From contig NZ_JAKEIO010000001.1 in NCBI RefSeq assembly GCF_021474405.1, positions 124,001-188,000 on the forward strand: a stretch of 64,000 nt of DNA. The letters are read 5' to 3'. The notes under the pieces were generated by a model. That model was not told the DNA's origin. It did not search any database and worked only from the letters and a program-made list of their open reading frames with translations. Positions 9,081-18,007 of this stretch are shown piece by piece; position 1 is the first letter of the stretch, and each line of letters begins with the position of its first letter. The position numbers and the translations under genes were made by a program. This DNA is from [Streptosporangium] indianense (GTDB lineage Bacteria; Actinomycetota; Actinomycetes; Streptomycetales; Streptomycetaceae).

Positions 9081-9551
9081 TCAGCCGGACAGGGTGTCCT
9101 CGTCGACGATGTGCACGGCGGCCTCCTCGGCCGACGCGGCGGCGCCGTCGATGCCCACGTCCATGGCGACCAGCGCCTCCTCCTCGTCCTCGTGGGCACC
9201 CTCGTCGGGCGCCACGAGCCGGCCGGAGCGCGCGGCGCCGACCTCGTTGTCCAGGAGTTCCCCGTCGGAGCCCGCGCAGTCCCCGAGGCCGTCGCCGTCG
9301 GGAGCCGTGGCATCCGGCAGCTCCTCGGAGAGCCGCTGGTCCAGCGTCTCGCCCCGCTGCCGCTCGGCCGCGGTCACGCCGAGGTGCTCGACGGCCCAGG
9401 GCCGTTCGGGAGGGGACCAGCCGCGGTCCAGGGGATCGTCGACGCCGTCGTACTCCAGGGTGTCCTCGGCGTCGAGCAGCCCCGTGTCCTCCCTCTGCTC
9501 GTCCTGGTCCGGCTGGTAGACGTCGTCTCCCCAGCCGTCGGAGCTGTTCAC
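9081..9551 (-). CDS. DUF5709-family acidic protein
   Basis: A 156-residue, very acidic soluble protein. GTG 9551 has GGAGGT at ideal spacing; upstream sequence in frame is not protein-like. The N-terminus ([42 protein letters not shown]) and the later [28 protein letters not shown] pattern match the actinobacterial DUF5709 family as I remember it. No catalytic motif, signal or membrane segment is seen. Function unknown. It sits immediately upstream of the type B L31 gene on the same strand. Confidence 0.8.
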   Translation of the reverse strand: MNSSDGWGDDVYQPDQDEQREDTGLLDAEDTLEYDGVDDPLDRGWSPPERPWAVEHLGVTAAERQRGETLDQRLSEELPDATAPDGDGLGDCAGSDGELLDNEVGAARSGRLVAPDEGAHEDEEEALVAMDVGIDGAAASAEEAAVHIVDEDTLSG

Positions 9552-9764
9552 GGGTACCTCCAGGGGGTGGGGCGAGCCCGCTCTCACGGGGCCCGCGCCG
9601 GGCCGCCGCCGCACGGAGCACTGGCGCCGCCCGATCCGCTGGTTCCCGGACGTTCCCCGAGCCGGTGCCTGATTCCAGCCTTCCACCCCGGCTCGGGACC
9701 GCGCAACGCCAAGGACACGGCTGCCCGCCTCGTGGGCGGGCGGCCGTCCGGTGCCACGAGGCGC

Positions 9765-11546
9765 TCAGCCGTGCCACGACCTCCACAGCGCCGCGTACGC
9801 CCCGTCCGCCGCGACCAGCTCGTCATGGCTGCCCAGCTCGCTGATCCGGCCGTTCTCGACGACGGCGATGACGTCCGCGTCGTGGGCGGTGTGCAGCCGG
9901 TGGGCGATGGCGACGACGGTGCGGCCGCCGAGGACCCGGGCCAGGGACCGTTCCAGGTTGCGGGCGGCGCGCGGGTCGAGCAGGGACGTCGCCTCGTCCA
10001 GGACCAGCGTGTGCGGGTCGGCCAGCACCAGGCGGGCCAGCGCGATCTGCTGGGCCTGGGCCGGGGTGAGCGTCAGACCGCCCGAGCCGACCTCGGTGTC
10101 CAGGCCGTCCTCCAGCGTCCGGGCCCAGCCGTCGGCGTCGACCGCGCCCAGCGCCGCCCACAGCTCGGCGTCCACGGCGCCGGTCCGTGCGAGCCGCAGG
10201 TTGTCGCGCAGGGAGCCCACGAAGACGTGGTGCTCCTGGTTGACCAGCGCGACATGGGCGCGGACGTGTTCGGCGGGCATCCGCGACAGCTCGGCGCCGC
10301 CCAGGCTGATCCTGCCGTCCCGGGGCGCGTAGATCCCTGCGAGCAGCCGGCCCAGCGTGGACTTGCCCGCGCCCGACGGGCCGACCAGGGCCAGCCGGGT
10401 GCCGGGGGCGACCTCCAGGGACACCTTGCGCAGGACGTCCACGCCCTCCAGGTAGCCGAAGTGCACCCGGTCGGCCTGGACATGGCGTCCCTCGGGGCTC
10501 ACCGTCGGATCCCCGGCGTCCGGCTCGATGTCCCGGACCCCGACGAGCCGGGCCAGCGACACCTGGGCCACCTGCAGCTCGTCGTACCACCGCAGGATCA
10601 TGCCCACCGGGTCGACCAGCATCTGCGCGATCAGAGCGCCGGTGGTCAGCTGGCCCACGTCGATCCATCCGTGCAGGGCGAACACACCGCCGACCAGCAG
10701 GACCGAGGCGAGCACGGTCACGTGGGTGACGTTGATGACCGGGAAGAGCACCGAACGCAGCCAGAGGGTGTACCGCTCCCAGGCCGTCCACTCCCGGATC
10801 CGGCGCTCCGACAGCGCGACGCGGCGCGCGCCGAGGCGGTGGGCCTCGACGGTGCGCCCGGCGTCCACGGTCTCGGCGAGCGCGGCGGCTACGGCGGCGT
10901 ACCCGGCGGCCTCGGAGCGGTAGGCCGAGGGCGCCCGCCGGAAGTACCAGCGGCAGCCGGCGATCAGCAGCGGCAGGGCGAGCAGCACGGCGAGCGCCAG
11001 CGGCGGCGCCGTGACCACCAGCCCGCCCATCAGCAGGACCACCCACACCACGCCGATGGACAGTTGCGGCACGGCCTCGCGCATGGCGTTGCCGAGGCGG
11101 TCGATGTCCGTGGTGATGCGGGACAGCAGGTCGCCGGTCCCGGCCCGCTCCAGCACGCCGGGCGGCAGCCCGACCGACCGGACGAGGAAGTCCTCGCGCA
11201 GGTCGGCCAGCATCCGCTCGCCCAGCATCGCTCCGCGCAGCCGCACCTGCCGGACGAACACGGCCTGCACGGTCAGCGCGGCCACGAAGAGCCCGGCGGT
11301 CAGTTCCAGCCGCAGCTCCCGGGACCCGTCGGACACCCGCTCCACCAGTCCGCCCAGCAGCCAGGGACCGGCCATCGAGGCGATCACGGCGACCGTGTTG
11401 ACGCCGACCAGCAGCAGGAACGCCCGCCGGTGCCGGCGCAGCAGTTCGGCCACGTAGGCGCGCACGGTCGCGGGGGCGCCGACCGGCAGGGTGTTCGCCG
11501 TCGTCGGGGCCGCCGGGTCGTACGCCGGTGGCGCGACGCCGATCAT
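9765..11546 (-). CDS. ABC exporter half-transporter, canonical Walker but degenerate signature
   Basis: A 593-residue TMD-NBD half transporter: six hydrophobic segments in residues 40-330, then an NBD. Walker [10 protein letters not shown] is near residue 389, Q-loop VNQEHHVF, Walker [10 protein letters not shown] and H-loop AIAHRL are all intact. The ABC signature, however, reads LTPAQAQQ (near 491) instead of LSGGQ. Its ATG overlaps the stop of the upstream half transporter by 4 bp, so the two are made in equal amounts and should pair. The missing signature matches the missing Walker A of the partner: one working and one degenerate ATP site. Substrate unknown (lipid, drug or peptide export). 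Confidence 0.9.
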   Translation of the reverse strand: MIGVAPPAYDPAAPTTANTLPVGAPATVRAYVAELLRRHRRAFLLLVGVNTVAVIASMAGPWLLGGLVERVSDGSRELRLELTAGLFVAALTVQAVFVRQVRLRGAMLGERMLADLREDFLVRSVGLPPGVLERAGTGDLLSRITTDIDRLGNAMREAVPQLSIGVVWVVLLMGGLVVTAPPLALAVLLALPLLIAGCRWYFRRAPSAYRSEAAGYAAVAAALAETVDAGRTVEAHRLGARRVALSERRIREWTAWERYTLWLRSVLFPVINVTHVTVLASVLLVGGVFALHGWIDVGQLTTGALIAQMLVDPVGMILRWYDELQVAQVSLARLVGVRDIEPDAGDPTVSPEGRHVQADRVHFGYLEGVDVLRKVSLEVAPGTRLALVGPSGAGKSTLGRLLAGIYAPRDGRISLGGAELSRMPAEHVRAHVALVNQEHHVFVGSLRDNLRLARTGAVDAELWAALGAVDADGWARTLEDGLDTEVGSGGLTLTPAQAQQIALARLVLADPHTLVLDEATSLLDPRAARNLERSLARVLGGRTVVAIAHRLHTAHDADVIAVVENGRISELGSHDELVAADGAYAALWRSWHG

Positions 11547-13348
11547 GCCTTCTCCTCGATCTCTTCCAGTTCGTGCAGTACGTCGTTCAGGGCGACGGAG
11601 CCGTCCAGTGCGGCCTCTTCGTCCGTCTCGCGCGTGACCACCGCCCGGTAGCGGGGCTCGGAACGCACCAGTTCGCGGTGGGCGCCGACCGCCACGGCCT
11701 CGCCGTCGTGCAGGAACACCACCCGGTCGGCGCGGTCCAGCAGCAGCGGGGAGGCGGTGAACACCACGGTCGTGCGCCCCGCGCGCAACTCCCGTACGCC
11801 TTGCGCGATTCGTGCCTCGGTGTGCGAGTCGACGGCCGAGGTCGGCTCGTCCAGGACGAGCGCCTCGGGGTCCGTGATCAGCGACCGGGCGAGCGCGAGC
11901 CGCTGGCGCTGACCGCCGGACAGGGACCGGCCGCGTTCGGTGATCCGGGCGTCCATCGGGTCGGTCGCGTCCAGCGAGCCCTGCATCAGCGCCGCCAGCA
12001 CGTCGTCGCACTGCGCGGCGGCCAGCGCCTCGCGGGGCCGGACGGCGCCCGACGCGGGGACGTCGAGCAGCTCGCGCAGCGTCCCGGACAGCAGCACCGG
12101 GTCCTTGTCCTGGACGAGGACGGCCGTTCGGGCGCTCTCCAGCGGGAGTTCGTCGAGCGGTACCCCACCGAGCAGCACCGAGGCGCCCTGCTGGGACGGG
12201 TGTCCGCCCAGCCGTTCCGCCAGCAGGCCCGCCACGTCGGGGTCCCCGCACACCACGGCCGTGAACCGGCCGGCGGGCGCGAGCAGCCCGGTCTGCGGGT
12301 CGTACAGATCGCCCGAGGGCACCTCGCCCGCGCGCGAACCCGCGGTGTCGGTGGGCCGCTGAAGCGACAGCACTCCCGCGGCCCGCTTGGCGGAGGGCCG
12401 CGAGAAGGAGTACGCCATGGCGATCTCCTCGAAGTGCCGCAGCGGGTAGGTGAGGACCATGACCGAGCTGTAGACGGTGACCAGTTCGCCGACGGTGATC
12501 CGGCCCTCGCGCGCCAGCCCCACCCCGTGCCAGACGACGGCGATGAGCAGCAGCCCGGGCAGCAGCACCTGGATCGCGGAGATCAGGGACCACATCCGGG
12601 CGCTGCGCACGGCCGCGTGACGGACCTCCTGGGAGGCACTGCGGTAGCGGTCGAGGAACAGCTCCTCGCCGCCGATGCCGCGCAGCACACGCAGGCCCGC
12701 GACGGTGTCCGAGGCCAGTTCGGTGGCGCGGCCGGCCTTCTCGCGCTGGGTGTCGGCGCGCTTCGTGGCGCGGGGCAGGAGCGGCAGTACGGCGAGTGCC
12801 AGCGCGGGCAGCCCCACGGCGACGACCACGCCGAGCGCCGGCTGGTAGACGAGCAGGCCGACGCAGACCAGCACGATGGTGACCAGGGCCGCGGTGAAGC
12901 GGGACAGGGCCTCCACGAACCAGCCGATCTTCTCGACATCGCCCGTCGACACCGCCACCACCTCACCGGCCGCGACCCGCCGGGTCAGCGCAGCGCCCAG
13001 ATGGGCGGCCTTGCGGGCGAGCAGTTGCTGGACGCGGGCAGCCGCGGTGATCCAGTTGGTGATGGCGGTGCGGTGCAGGAAGGTGTCACCGACCGCGTTG
13101 CCGACGCAGGCCAGTGCCAGCAGGCCGCCCGCCAGGGCGAGCCGGGAGCCGGAGCCGTCGACGACGGCCTGCACGGCGACCCCCACACAGAACGGCAGGG
13201 CGGCGACGGAGGCGAAGTGCAGCAGCCCCCAGCTCAGCGACTTGAGCTGACCGCCCAGCTGATTGCGGAAGAGCCACCACAGGAATCGAGGACCCGAACG
13301 CGCGTCCGGGACGCCCGGGTCGGGATACGGAAGGTCTTGGATCTGCAT
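11543..13348 (-). CDS. ABC exporter half-transporter, degenerate Walker A
   Basis: A 601-residue TMD-NBD half transporter. ATG 13348 starts MQIQDLPYPDPG, just before the cytoplasmic elbow; the frame continues upstream but becomes low quality. The membrane domain spans about residues 30-325. In the NBD the Walker A position reads CGDPDVAGLLAE (near 363), with no GKS/T, and the H-loop reads VVFTASPL, so the switch His is lost. The signature LSGGQRQRLALARSL (476 onward) and Walker B VLDEPTSAVD are intact. It is the first gene of a two-gene operon with the 9765-11546 transporter. It should supply the working signature for the partner's ATP. Confidence 0.9.
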   Translation of the reverse strand: MQIQDLPYPDPGVPDARSGPRFLWWLFRNQLGGQLKSLSWGLLHFASVAALPFCVGVAVQAVVDGSGSRLALAGGLLALACVGNAVGDTFLHRTAITNWITAAARVQQLLARKAAHLGAALTRRVAAGEVVAVSTGDVEKIGWFVEALSRFTAALVTIVLVCVGLLVYQPALGVVVAVGLPALALAVLPLLPRATKRADTQREKAGRATELASDTVAGLRVLRGIGGEELFLDRYRSASQEVRHAAVRSARMWSLISAIQVLLPGLLLIAVVWHGVGLAREGRITVGELVTVYSSVMVLTYPLRHFEEIAMAYSFSRPSAKRAAGVLSLQRPTDTAGSRAGEVPSGDLYDPQTGLLAPAGRFTAVVCGDPDVAGLLAERLGGHPSQQGASVLLGGVPLDELPLESARTAVLVQDKDPVLLSGTLRELLDVPASGAVRPREALAAAQCDDVLAALMQGSLDATDPMDARITERGRSLSGGQRQRLALARSLITDPEALVLDEPTSAVDSHTEARIAQGVRELRAGRTTVVFTASPLLLDRADRVVFLHDGEAVAVGAHRELVRSEPRYRAVVTRETDEEAALDGSVALNDVLHELEEIEEKA

Positions 13349-13671
13349 GACGTCCCAGCGGCTCGTGTCAGGGGGGATGGGGGTCCGGCGGAGGCAGCAA
13401 ACCGTGACAGGTTCGCCTCGCCGCGTGGTCACGGGCAACCGGTTTTCCGTCCACCGAACGGAACCGGCCGTCCACCGCACGGAACCGGTAGTCCGCCTTG
13501 AGCCACCGCCCGACGACGGGGGGAACAGACGCTCCGCCCTGCGCCACCGCCCGACGGCCGGGGCAACAGACCGTCCTGCGTGCGCGAGTCGGCCGGCAAC
13601 CGGGCCGAACCGGCCACCCTGCGTGCGACCTCGGTCCGCCGTCGCCCGGAGCGCGGTGCGACGATGGAGCG
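13349..13671. repeat. Gene-free spacer with two pairs of short tandem repeats
   Basis: This divergent spacer lies between the ABC exporter operon (minus) and the L,D-transpeptidase-like gene (plus). It holds a 21-bp tandem duplication, CCGTCCACCG(A/C)ACGGAACCGG, at 13447-13467 and 13468-13488 with one mismatch. Just after is a looser 41-bp-period duplication beginning GCCACCGCCCGACG at 13502 and again at 13543. Promoters for both flanking genes must be here, but I see no clear -10/-35. No protein-coding frame in the spacer looks convincing. Confidence 0.6.
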
Positions 13672-14403
13672 ATGCACAGTGGTGGCGTACGACGAGCGGT
13701 GGCCGCGACGGCGGTCGTCGCCTCTTTCCTGACGGCTCTGTCCGCCTGCGGCGGCGCGGAGGGCGGCGGCGGGACGGACACCGCGCGCCCAGTGACCCGC
13801 ACCCCCGCGGCCACGGCCGATCCGACCCGCATCCCCGGCGTAGGCGACCGGCTCCAGCGCCGCATCCCGTCCGGCTCCCGCCAGGTCGTCGCGGTCTACG
13901 GCGAGGGGAAGGACTCCGCCGACTCCACGGTCGTCCTGTACACCAAGCACGGCTCGACCTGGCAGCGGGAGCGCGACTGGGCCGGGCACAACGGCAAGAA
14001 GGGGTGGACCACCGACCACCACGAGGACGACGACCGCAGCCCCGTCGGCGTGTTCACCCTCAGCGACGCCGGCGGCGTACTGCCGGACCCGGGCTCCGGG
14101 CTCCCGTACACCCGCTCCGCCGCCTTCGCCGCCCCGCGCTGGTGGGCCAAGTCGCACTGGCACGACTTCGACTACGTCATCGCCATCGACTACAACCGCG
14201 TCAAGGGCACCCCGCCGAACGACCCGACCCGCCCCGAGGGCCGGAAGAAGGGCGGCGGGATCTGGCTGCACATGGACCACGGCAGCGGCACGTCGGCCTG
14301 CGTCAGCGTGTCCGAGCCGGCGATGAGGTACCTGCTGCGCACGCTCGACCCGCGACAGCGTCCCGTGGTGGTGATGGGCGACCGGGCGGACCTGGCGGCC
14401 TAG
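13672..14403 (+). CDS. YkuD-like (L,D-transpeptidase fold) lipoprotein
   Basis: A 243-residue exported protein. The N-terminus has Arg residues, a hydrophobic stretch and lipobox LSAC with Cys near residue 22, so it should be lipid-anchored outside the membrane. ATG 13672 is preceded by GGAG. The catalytic-looking end is GIWLHMDHGSGTSACVSVSE (about 200-220): His and the nucleophilic Cys of the YkuD fold are present, but the usual SHGC(I/V)R reads TSACVS, lacking the Gly before Cys and the Arg after it. It probably belongs to the YkuD-like branch common in actinomycetes; peptidoglycan cross-linking is inferred, not shown. Convergent with the MarR gene. Confidence 0.8.
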   Translation: MHSGGVRRAVAATAVVASFLTALSACGGAEGGGGTDTARPVTRTPAATADPTRIPGVGDRLQRRIPSGSRQVVAVYGEGKDSADSTVVLYTKHGSTWQRERDWAGHNGKKGWTTDHHEDDDRSPVGVFTLSDAGGVLPDPGSGLPYTRSAAFAAPRWWAKSHWHDFDYVIAIDYNRVKGTPPNDPTRPEGRKKGGGIWLHMDHGSGTSACVSVSEPAMRYLLRTLDPRQRPVVVMGDRADLAA

Positions 14404-14466
14404 GCCTCGTCGCATCCGCGAGGAGATGCTGCTCGCGCTCGGCATCGCCTCCACGCCGTCTTCGCG

Positions 14467-14682
14467 GTGTCCCGCTGGGAGGGGGCCCTGGACCTCGACC
14501 GGGCCGAGCGGACACTCGACGGGGAGGACGTCTCGCCGCCGGACGACGGTGAAGAGAGGAGCGACGGGGAACTGAAGGGCACCGAGCGCGAGTTCGACTC
14601 GGAGGCCCTCGCGTCGGCCGTCCCGGCGCAGAAGTCAAAGGGGCTCGAAGAGCTCAAGGAGCCCGCGCCCGAGTCCGGTTGA
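14467..14682 (+). CDS. Small hypothetical protein, possibly a gene remnant
   Basis: The frame is open from the preceding stop (14403) and reads VSRWEGALDLDRAERTLDGED, then an acidic, Lys/Glu-rich segment ending KGLEELKEPAPESG. Third positions are nearly all G/C and residue composition is protein-like, so it may be real or the tail of a lost gene. The GTG at 14467 has no Shine-Dalgarno; an ATG at 14426 is in another frame. No family recognised. It is followed by the terminator hairpin at 14695. Confidence 0.3.
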   Translation: MSRWEGALDLDRAERTLDGEDVSPPDDGEERSDGELKGTEREFDSEALASAVPAQKSKGLEELKEPAPESG

Positions 14683-14694
14683 GGAATCGGCGAA

Positions 14695-14745
14695 AGCGGG
14701 CCGTGGCCCTCGCTCCCGCACAAGGGGCGACGGTCACGGCCCGCT
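14695..14745. terminator. Bidirectional terminator hairpin
   Basis: Inverted repeat: AGCGGGCCGTGGCC (14695-14708) pairs with GGTCACGGCCCGCT (14732-14745), 14 bp with one G-T pair and a 23-nt loop. It lies between the plus-strand genes and the convergent MarR gene and could serve both strands. No T-run. Confidence 0.65.
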
Positions 14746-14760
14746 CCGCGATCCGGCCCG

Positions 14761-15210
14761 TCAGCAGGGCTGCGCAGGCGTCCCGTCGATCAGCGTGTTC
14801 AACAAGCCGCCCAAAGCCTCGCGCTGATCACCCGTCAGCGGAGCGAGGATCTCCTCCGCGGCCGACCTGCGGGCCGCCCGCAGCTCGCGCAGTGCGGCCC
14901 GGCCGTCGTCCGTGAGCTCGATGCGGATCACCCGCCGGTTCGCCGGGTCCGGGACCCGCCGTACCTTGCCGCCCGCCTCCAGAGCGTCGACCAGCGTCGT
15001 CACAGCGCGCGGCACGACTTCGAGACGCTCCGCCAGATCGGCCATGCGCGGCGGCGAGCCCCAGTGCGCGAGCGTGCGCAGCAGCCGGGACTGGGCCGGG
15101 GTGATGCCCAGCTCGCGGTGCTCCAGATGGCGTTTCTGGATGCGGTGCACCCGGCGGGTGAGCCGCAGCAACTGCTCGGCGAGCAGACCGTCGGGATCGG
15201 GCGTGGTCAT
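14761..15210 (-). CDS. MarR-family transcriptional regulator
   Basis: A 149-residue winged-helix regulator of normal MarR length. ITPAQSRLLRTLAHWGSPPRMADLAERL (about 36-63) gives the first part of the DNA-binding domain, VVPRAVTTLVDALEAGGKVRR the recognition helix and turn into the wing, and PANRRVIRIELTDDGRAAL the wing and following helix. Helices at both ends form the dimer interface. It is divergent from the ABC exporter at 15297 with an 86-bp intergenic region that contains a strong inverted repeat at 15235-15259. The simplest reading is that it represses itself and the exporter, with release by the exporter's substrate. Confidence 0.92.
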   Translation of the reverse strand: MTTPDPDGLLAEQLLRLTRRVHRIQKRHLEHRELGITPAQSRLLRTLAHWGSPPRMADLAERLEVVPRAVTTLVDALEAGGKVRRVPDPANRRVIRIELTDDGRAALRELRAARRSAAEEILAPLTGDQREALGGLLNTLIDGTPAQPC

Positions 15211-15234
15211 GCGGGAACAATATCAGGATGCCGT

Positions 15235-15259
15235 TCATTGTGAGTATAGGTAACAATGA
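15235..15259. promoter_or_regulatory. Probable MarR operator
   Basis: Inverted repeat TCATTGT (15235-15241) and ACAATGA (15253-15259), perfect over 7 bp with an 11-nt spacer, in the 86-bp divergent region between the MarR and ABC exporter genes. The spacer includes TATAGGT, a possible -10 element for the exporter, so binding would block RNA polymerase. The AT-rich content stands out from the surrounding sequence. Confidence 0.65.
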
Positions 15260-15296
15260 GCTGTGATCCGATCCGCCGCATCCCTCGTAGGAGCCC

Positions 15297-17099
15297 ATGC
15301 ATCCCGACCGTGAAGCCCCCTGGACCCCACCGGCCGACTCGAAGGAGCAGCCCCGGCAGGTCCGCCGCATCCTCGGCCTCTTCCGCCCCTACCGGGGCCG
15401 CCTCGCGATCGTCGGCCTGCTGGTCGGCGCCGCGTCCCTGGTCTCGGTCGCCACGCCCTTCCTGCTGAAGGAGATCCTCGACGTCGCGATCCCCGAGGGG
15501 CGCACGGGGCTGCTGAGCCTGCTCGCCCTCGGCATGATCCTCAGCGCCGTCCTCACCAGCGTCTTCGGCGTCCTGCAGACCCTGATCTCGACGACGGTCG
15601 GACAGCGCGTCATGCACGACCTGCGCACCGCCGTCTACGGCCGGCTCCAGCGCATGTCCCTCGCCTTCTTCACGCGCACCCGCACGGGCGAGGTGCAGTC
15701 CCGCATCGCCAACGACATCGGCGGCATGCAGGCGACCGTCACCTCGACCGCGACTTCACTGGTCTCCAACGTCACCAGCGTGGTCGCCACGATCGTCGCG
15801 ATGATCGCCCTCGACTGGCGCCTGACGGTCGTCTCGCTGCTGTTGCTGCCGGTGTTCGTCTGGATCAGCCGCCGCGTCGGCAACGAACGGCGCAAGATCA
15901 CCACCCAGCGCCAGAAGCAGATGGCCGCCATGGCCGCCACCGTCACGGAGTCGCTTTCCGTGAGCGGCATCCTGCTCGGCCGCACGATGGGCCGCTCGGA
16001 CTCGCTGACCAAGTCCTTCGCCGAGGAGTCGGAGGAGCTCGTCGACCTGGAGGTCCGGTCGAACATGGCCGGCCGGTGGCGCATGGCCGTCATCACCATC
16101 GTCATGGCCGCCCTGCCGGCGGTCATCTACTGGACCGCCGGCATGGCCCTCCAACTGGGCGGCCCCGCCGTCTCCATCGGCACGATTGTCGCCTTCGTCT
16201 CGCTCCAGCAGGGCCTGTTCCGTCCGGCCGTGAGCCTGCTGTCGACCGGTGTGCAGATCCAGACCTCGCTCGCCCTCTTCCAGCGCATCTTCGAGTACCT
16301 CGACCTGCCGATCGACATCACCGAACGCCCCGACCCGGTGCGCCTCGACCGCATCAAGGGCGAGGTCCGCTTCGAGAACGTCTCGTTCGGCTACGACGGC
16401 AAGGACGGCCCGGTCCTCGACGGCATCGACCTCACCGTCCCGGCGGGCAGCAGCCTCGCCCTCGTCGGCTCCACCGGCGCCGGCAAGTCCACCCTCGGCT
16501 ACCTGGTGCCCCGGCTCTACGACGTCACCGGCGGCCGCGTCACCCTCGACGGGACCGACGTCCGCGACCTCGACTTCGACACCCTCGCGCGCGCGGTCGG
16601 CGTCGTGTCGCAGGAGACGTACCTCTTCCACGCCTCGGTCGCCGACAACCTGCGCTTCGCCAAGCCCGACGCCACCGACGAGGAGTTGCACCAGGCGGCG
16701 AAGGCGGCGCAGATCCACGACCACATCGCGGCCCTGCCCGACGGCTACGACACCGTCGTCGGCGAGCGCGGCCACCGCTTCTCCGGCGGTGAGAAGCAGC
16801 GACTGGCCATCGCCCGCACCATCCTGCGCGATCCGCCGGTCCTCATCCTTGACGAGGCCACCAGCGCGCTGGACACCCGGACCGAGGCCGCCGTCCAGGA
16901 CGCCATCGACGCCCTGTCGGCCAATCGCACCACCCTCACCATCGCCCACCGGCTGTCGACCGTGCGCGGCGCCGACCAGATCGTGGTCCTCGACTCGGGC
17001 CGCGCGGTCGAGCGCGGCACGCACGAGGAACTCCTGGAGGAGGGCGGCCGGTACGCGGCACTGGTACGCCGGGACGCCCAACTGGAACCGACAAGATGA
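15297..17099 (+). CDS. ABC multidrug-type exporter (homodimeric TMD-NBD)
   Basis: A 600-residue half transporter. Six hydrophobic helices occupy about residues 35-320, and the motif FFTRTRTGEVQSRIANDI near 120 is the coupling region typical of MsbA/LmrA-type exporters. The NBD is complete: Walker A GSTGAGKST (about 391), Q-loop VSQETYLF, signature FSGGEKQRLAIART, Walker B LILDEATSALD, H-loop TIAHRLS. With all motifs intact it can work as a homodimer, in contrast to the pair at 9765-13348. It is transcribed away from the MarR gene and probably controlled by it; drug or lipid export is inferred from the context. Confidence 0.93.
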   Translation: MHPDREAPWTPPADSKEQPRQVRRILGLFRPYRGRLAIVGLLVGAASLVSVATPFLLKEILDVAIPEGRTGLLSLLALGMILSAVLTSVFGVLQTLISTTVGQRVMHDLRTAVYGRLQRMSLAFFTRTRTGEVQSRIANDIGGMQATVTSTATSLVSNVTSVVATIVAMIALDWRLTVVSLLLLPVFVWISRRVGNERRKITTQRQKQMAAMAATVTESLSVSGILLGRTMGRSDSLTKSFAEESEELVDLEVRSNMAGRWRMAVITIVMAALPAVIYWTAGMALQLGGPAVSIGTIVAFVSLQQGLFRPAVSLLSTGVQIQTSLALFQRIFEYLDLPIDITERPDPVRLDRIKGEVRFENVSFGYDGKDGPVLDGIDLTVPAGSSLALVGSTGAGKSTLGYLVPRLYDVTGGRVTLDGTDVRDLDFDTLARAVGVVSQETYLFHASVADNLRFAKPDATDEELHQAAKAAQIHDHIAALPDGYDTVVGERGHRFSGGEKQRLAIARTILRDPPVLILDEATSALDTRTEAAVQDAIDALSANRTTLTIAHRLSTVRGADQIVVLDSGRAVERGTHEELLEEGGRYAALVRRDAQLEPTR

Positions 17100-17130
17100 A
17101 AATATGCCGGGTTTGTGACGATATGCGGGT

Positions 17131-17143
17131 TACCGTGCCCGCA
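17131..17143 (+). promoter_or_regulatory. Candidate -10 element for a leaderless transcript
   Basis: TACCGT at 17131-17136 lies exactly 6 nt upstream of the ATG at 17143, so transcription would start at or beside the start codon. No Shine-Dalgarno precedes the ATG. No clear -35 at the usual distance. The same TANNNT-N6-start layout occurs at 23054 and 30746. Confidence 0.4.
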
Positions 17144-17988
17144 TGCAGAAGAACACTCCGCCACGGAGCGCGATTCGACTGACGCGTCGGGGCCGCATCG
17201 TCCTCGTCGCGACCGGAGCCGTCGTGGTCGGTACCGCCGTGGCGGTGCCGCTGCTGACCCTGGGGACCGAGGAGGAGAGCCGGCCCACGACCCTGGCCAT
17301 CCCCGAGGGATGGCGCGCGAGCCAGGTCTACGCGGCTGTCGACAAGGCCCTCGCCCTGCCCGCCGGCAGTACGAAGAAGTCCCTGGACAAGGCCGCGCTG
17401 AAACTGCCGAACGACGCCGAGGGCAACCCGGAGGGCTATCTCTTCCCGGCCACGTATCCGCTCCCGGAGAAGGCCACGCCGGAGAAGCTCCTGGCGCTGA
17501 TGGTCGACACCGCGAACCAGAAGTTCAACGGCGCGCCCATCGCCGCAGGGGCGCAGCGCAACGCCATGAACGTGTACCAGGCCGTCACCATCGCGAGCAT
17601 CGTCCAGGCGGAGGCGGCCACCAGGGCCGACATGGGCAAGGTGGCCCGGGTCATCTTCAACCGCCTCGAGCGCGGCATGCCCCTGCAGATGGACTCCACC
17701 ATCAACTACGCCCTCAACCGCTCCACGCTTCGTACGACGGAGGGCGACACCAGGATCGACAGCCCCTACAACTCGTACCAGCGCATGGGCCTGCCGCCCA
17801 CGCCGATCGACAGCCCGGGCGAGGAGGCCATGCGCGCGGCCGTCAACCCGCCCGCGGGCGACTGGCTGTACTTCGTCACGGTCCGGCCGGGCGACACCCG
17901 TTTCACGGCGGACTACCAGCAACACCAGCGCAACGTCGCCGAGTTCAACGCACTGAGCAAGAAGAGCGGGGCACCGGCAGCCGGGTGA
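17143..17988 (+). CDS. Short MltG-like endolytic transglycosylase
   Basis: A 281-residue YceG/MltG-like protein with one N-terminal membrane helix (IVLVATGAVVVGTAVAVPLL, about 24-43). The rest should be extracytoplasmic. Family motifs are NPEGYLFPATYPLPE (about 96-110), TIASIVQAEAATRADMGKVARVIFNRL (about 145-172; the Glu of QAEA matches the catalytic Glu position), MPLQMDSTINYAL, and SPYNSYQRMGLPPTPIDSPG. It should cleave nascent glycan strands. It is much shorter than the MltG of the main Streptomyces cell-wall locus (over 500 residues as I recall), which makes it a likely paralogue. Confidence 0.88.
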   Translation: MQKNTPPRSAIRLTRRGRIVLVATGAVVVGTAVAVPLLTLGTEEESRPTTLAIPEGWRASQVYAAVDKALALPAGSTKKSLDKAALKLPNDAEGNPEGYLFPATYPLPEKATPEKLLALMVDTANQKFNGAPIAAGAQRNAMNVYQAVTIASIVQAEAATRADMGKVARVIFNRLERGMPLQMDSTINYALNRSTLRTTEGDTRIDSPYNSYQRMGLPPTPIDSPGEEAMRAAVNPPAGDWLYFVTVRPGDTRFTADYQQHQRNVAEFNALSKKSGAPAAG

Positions 17989-18007
17989 CCCCCGGTGCCC
18001 GCCCGTG

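Noticed and set aside
13447..13585. Short repeats as a possible CRISPR array
   Set aside because: Two units directly abutting with no unique spacers; no cas genes in the window.
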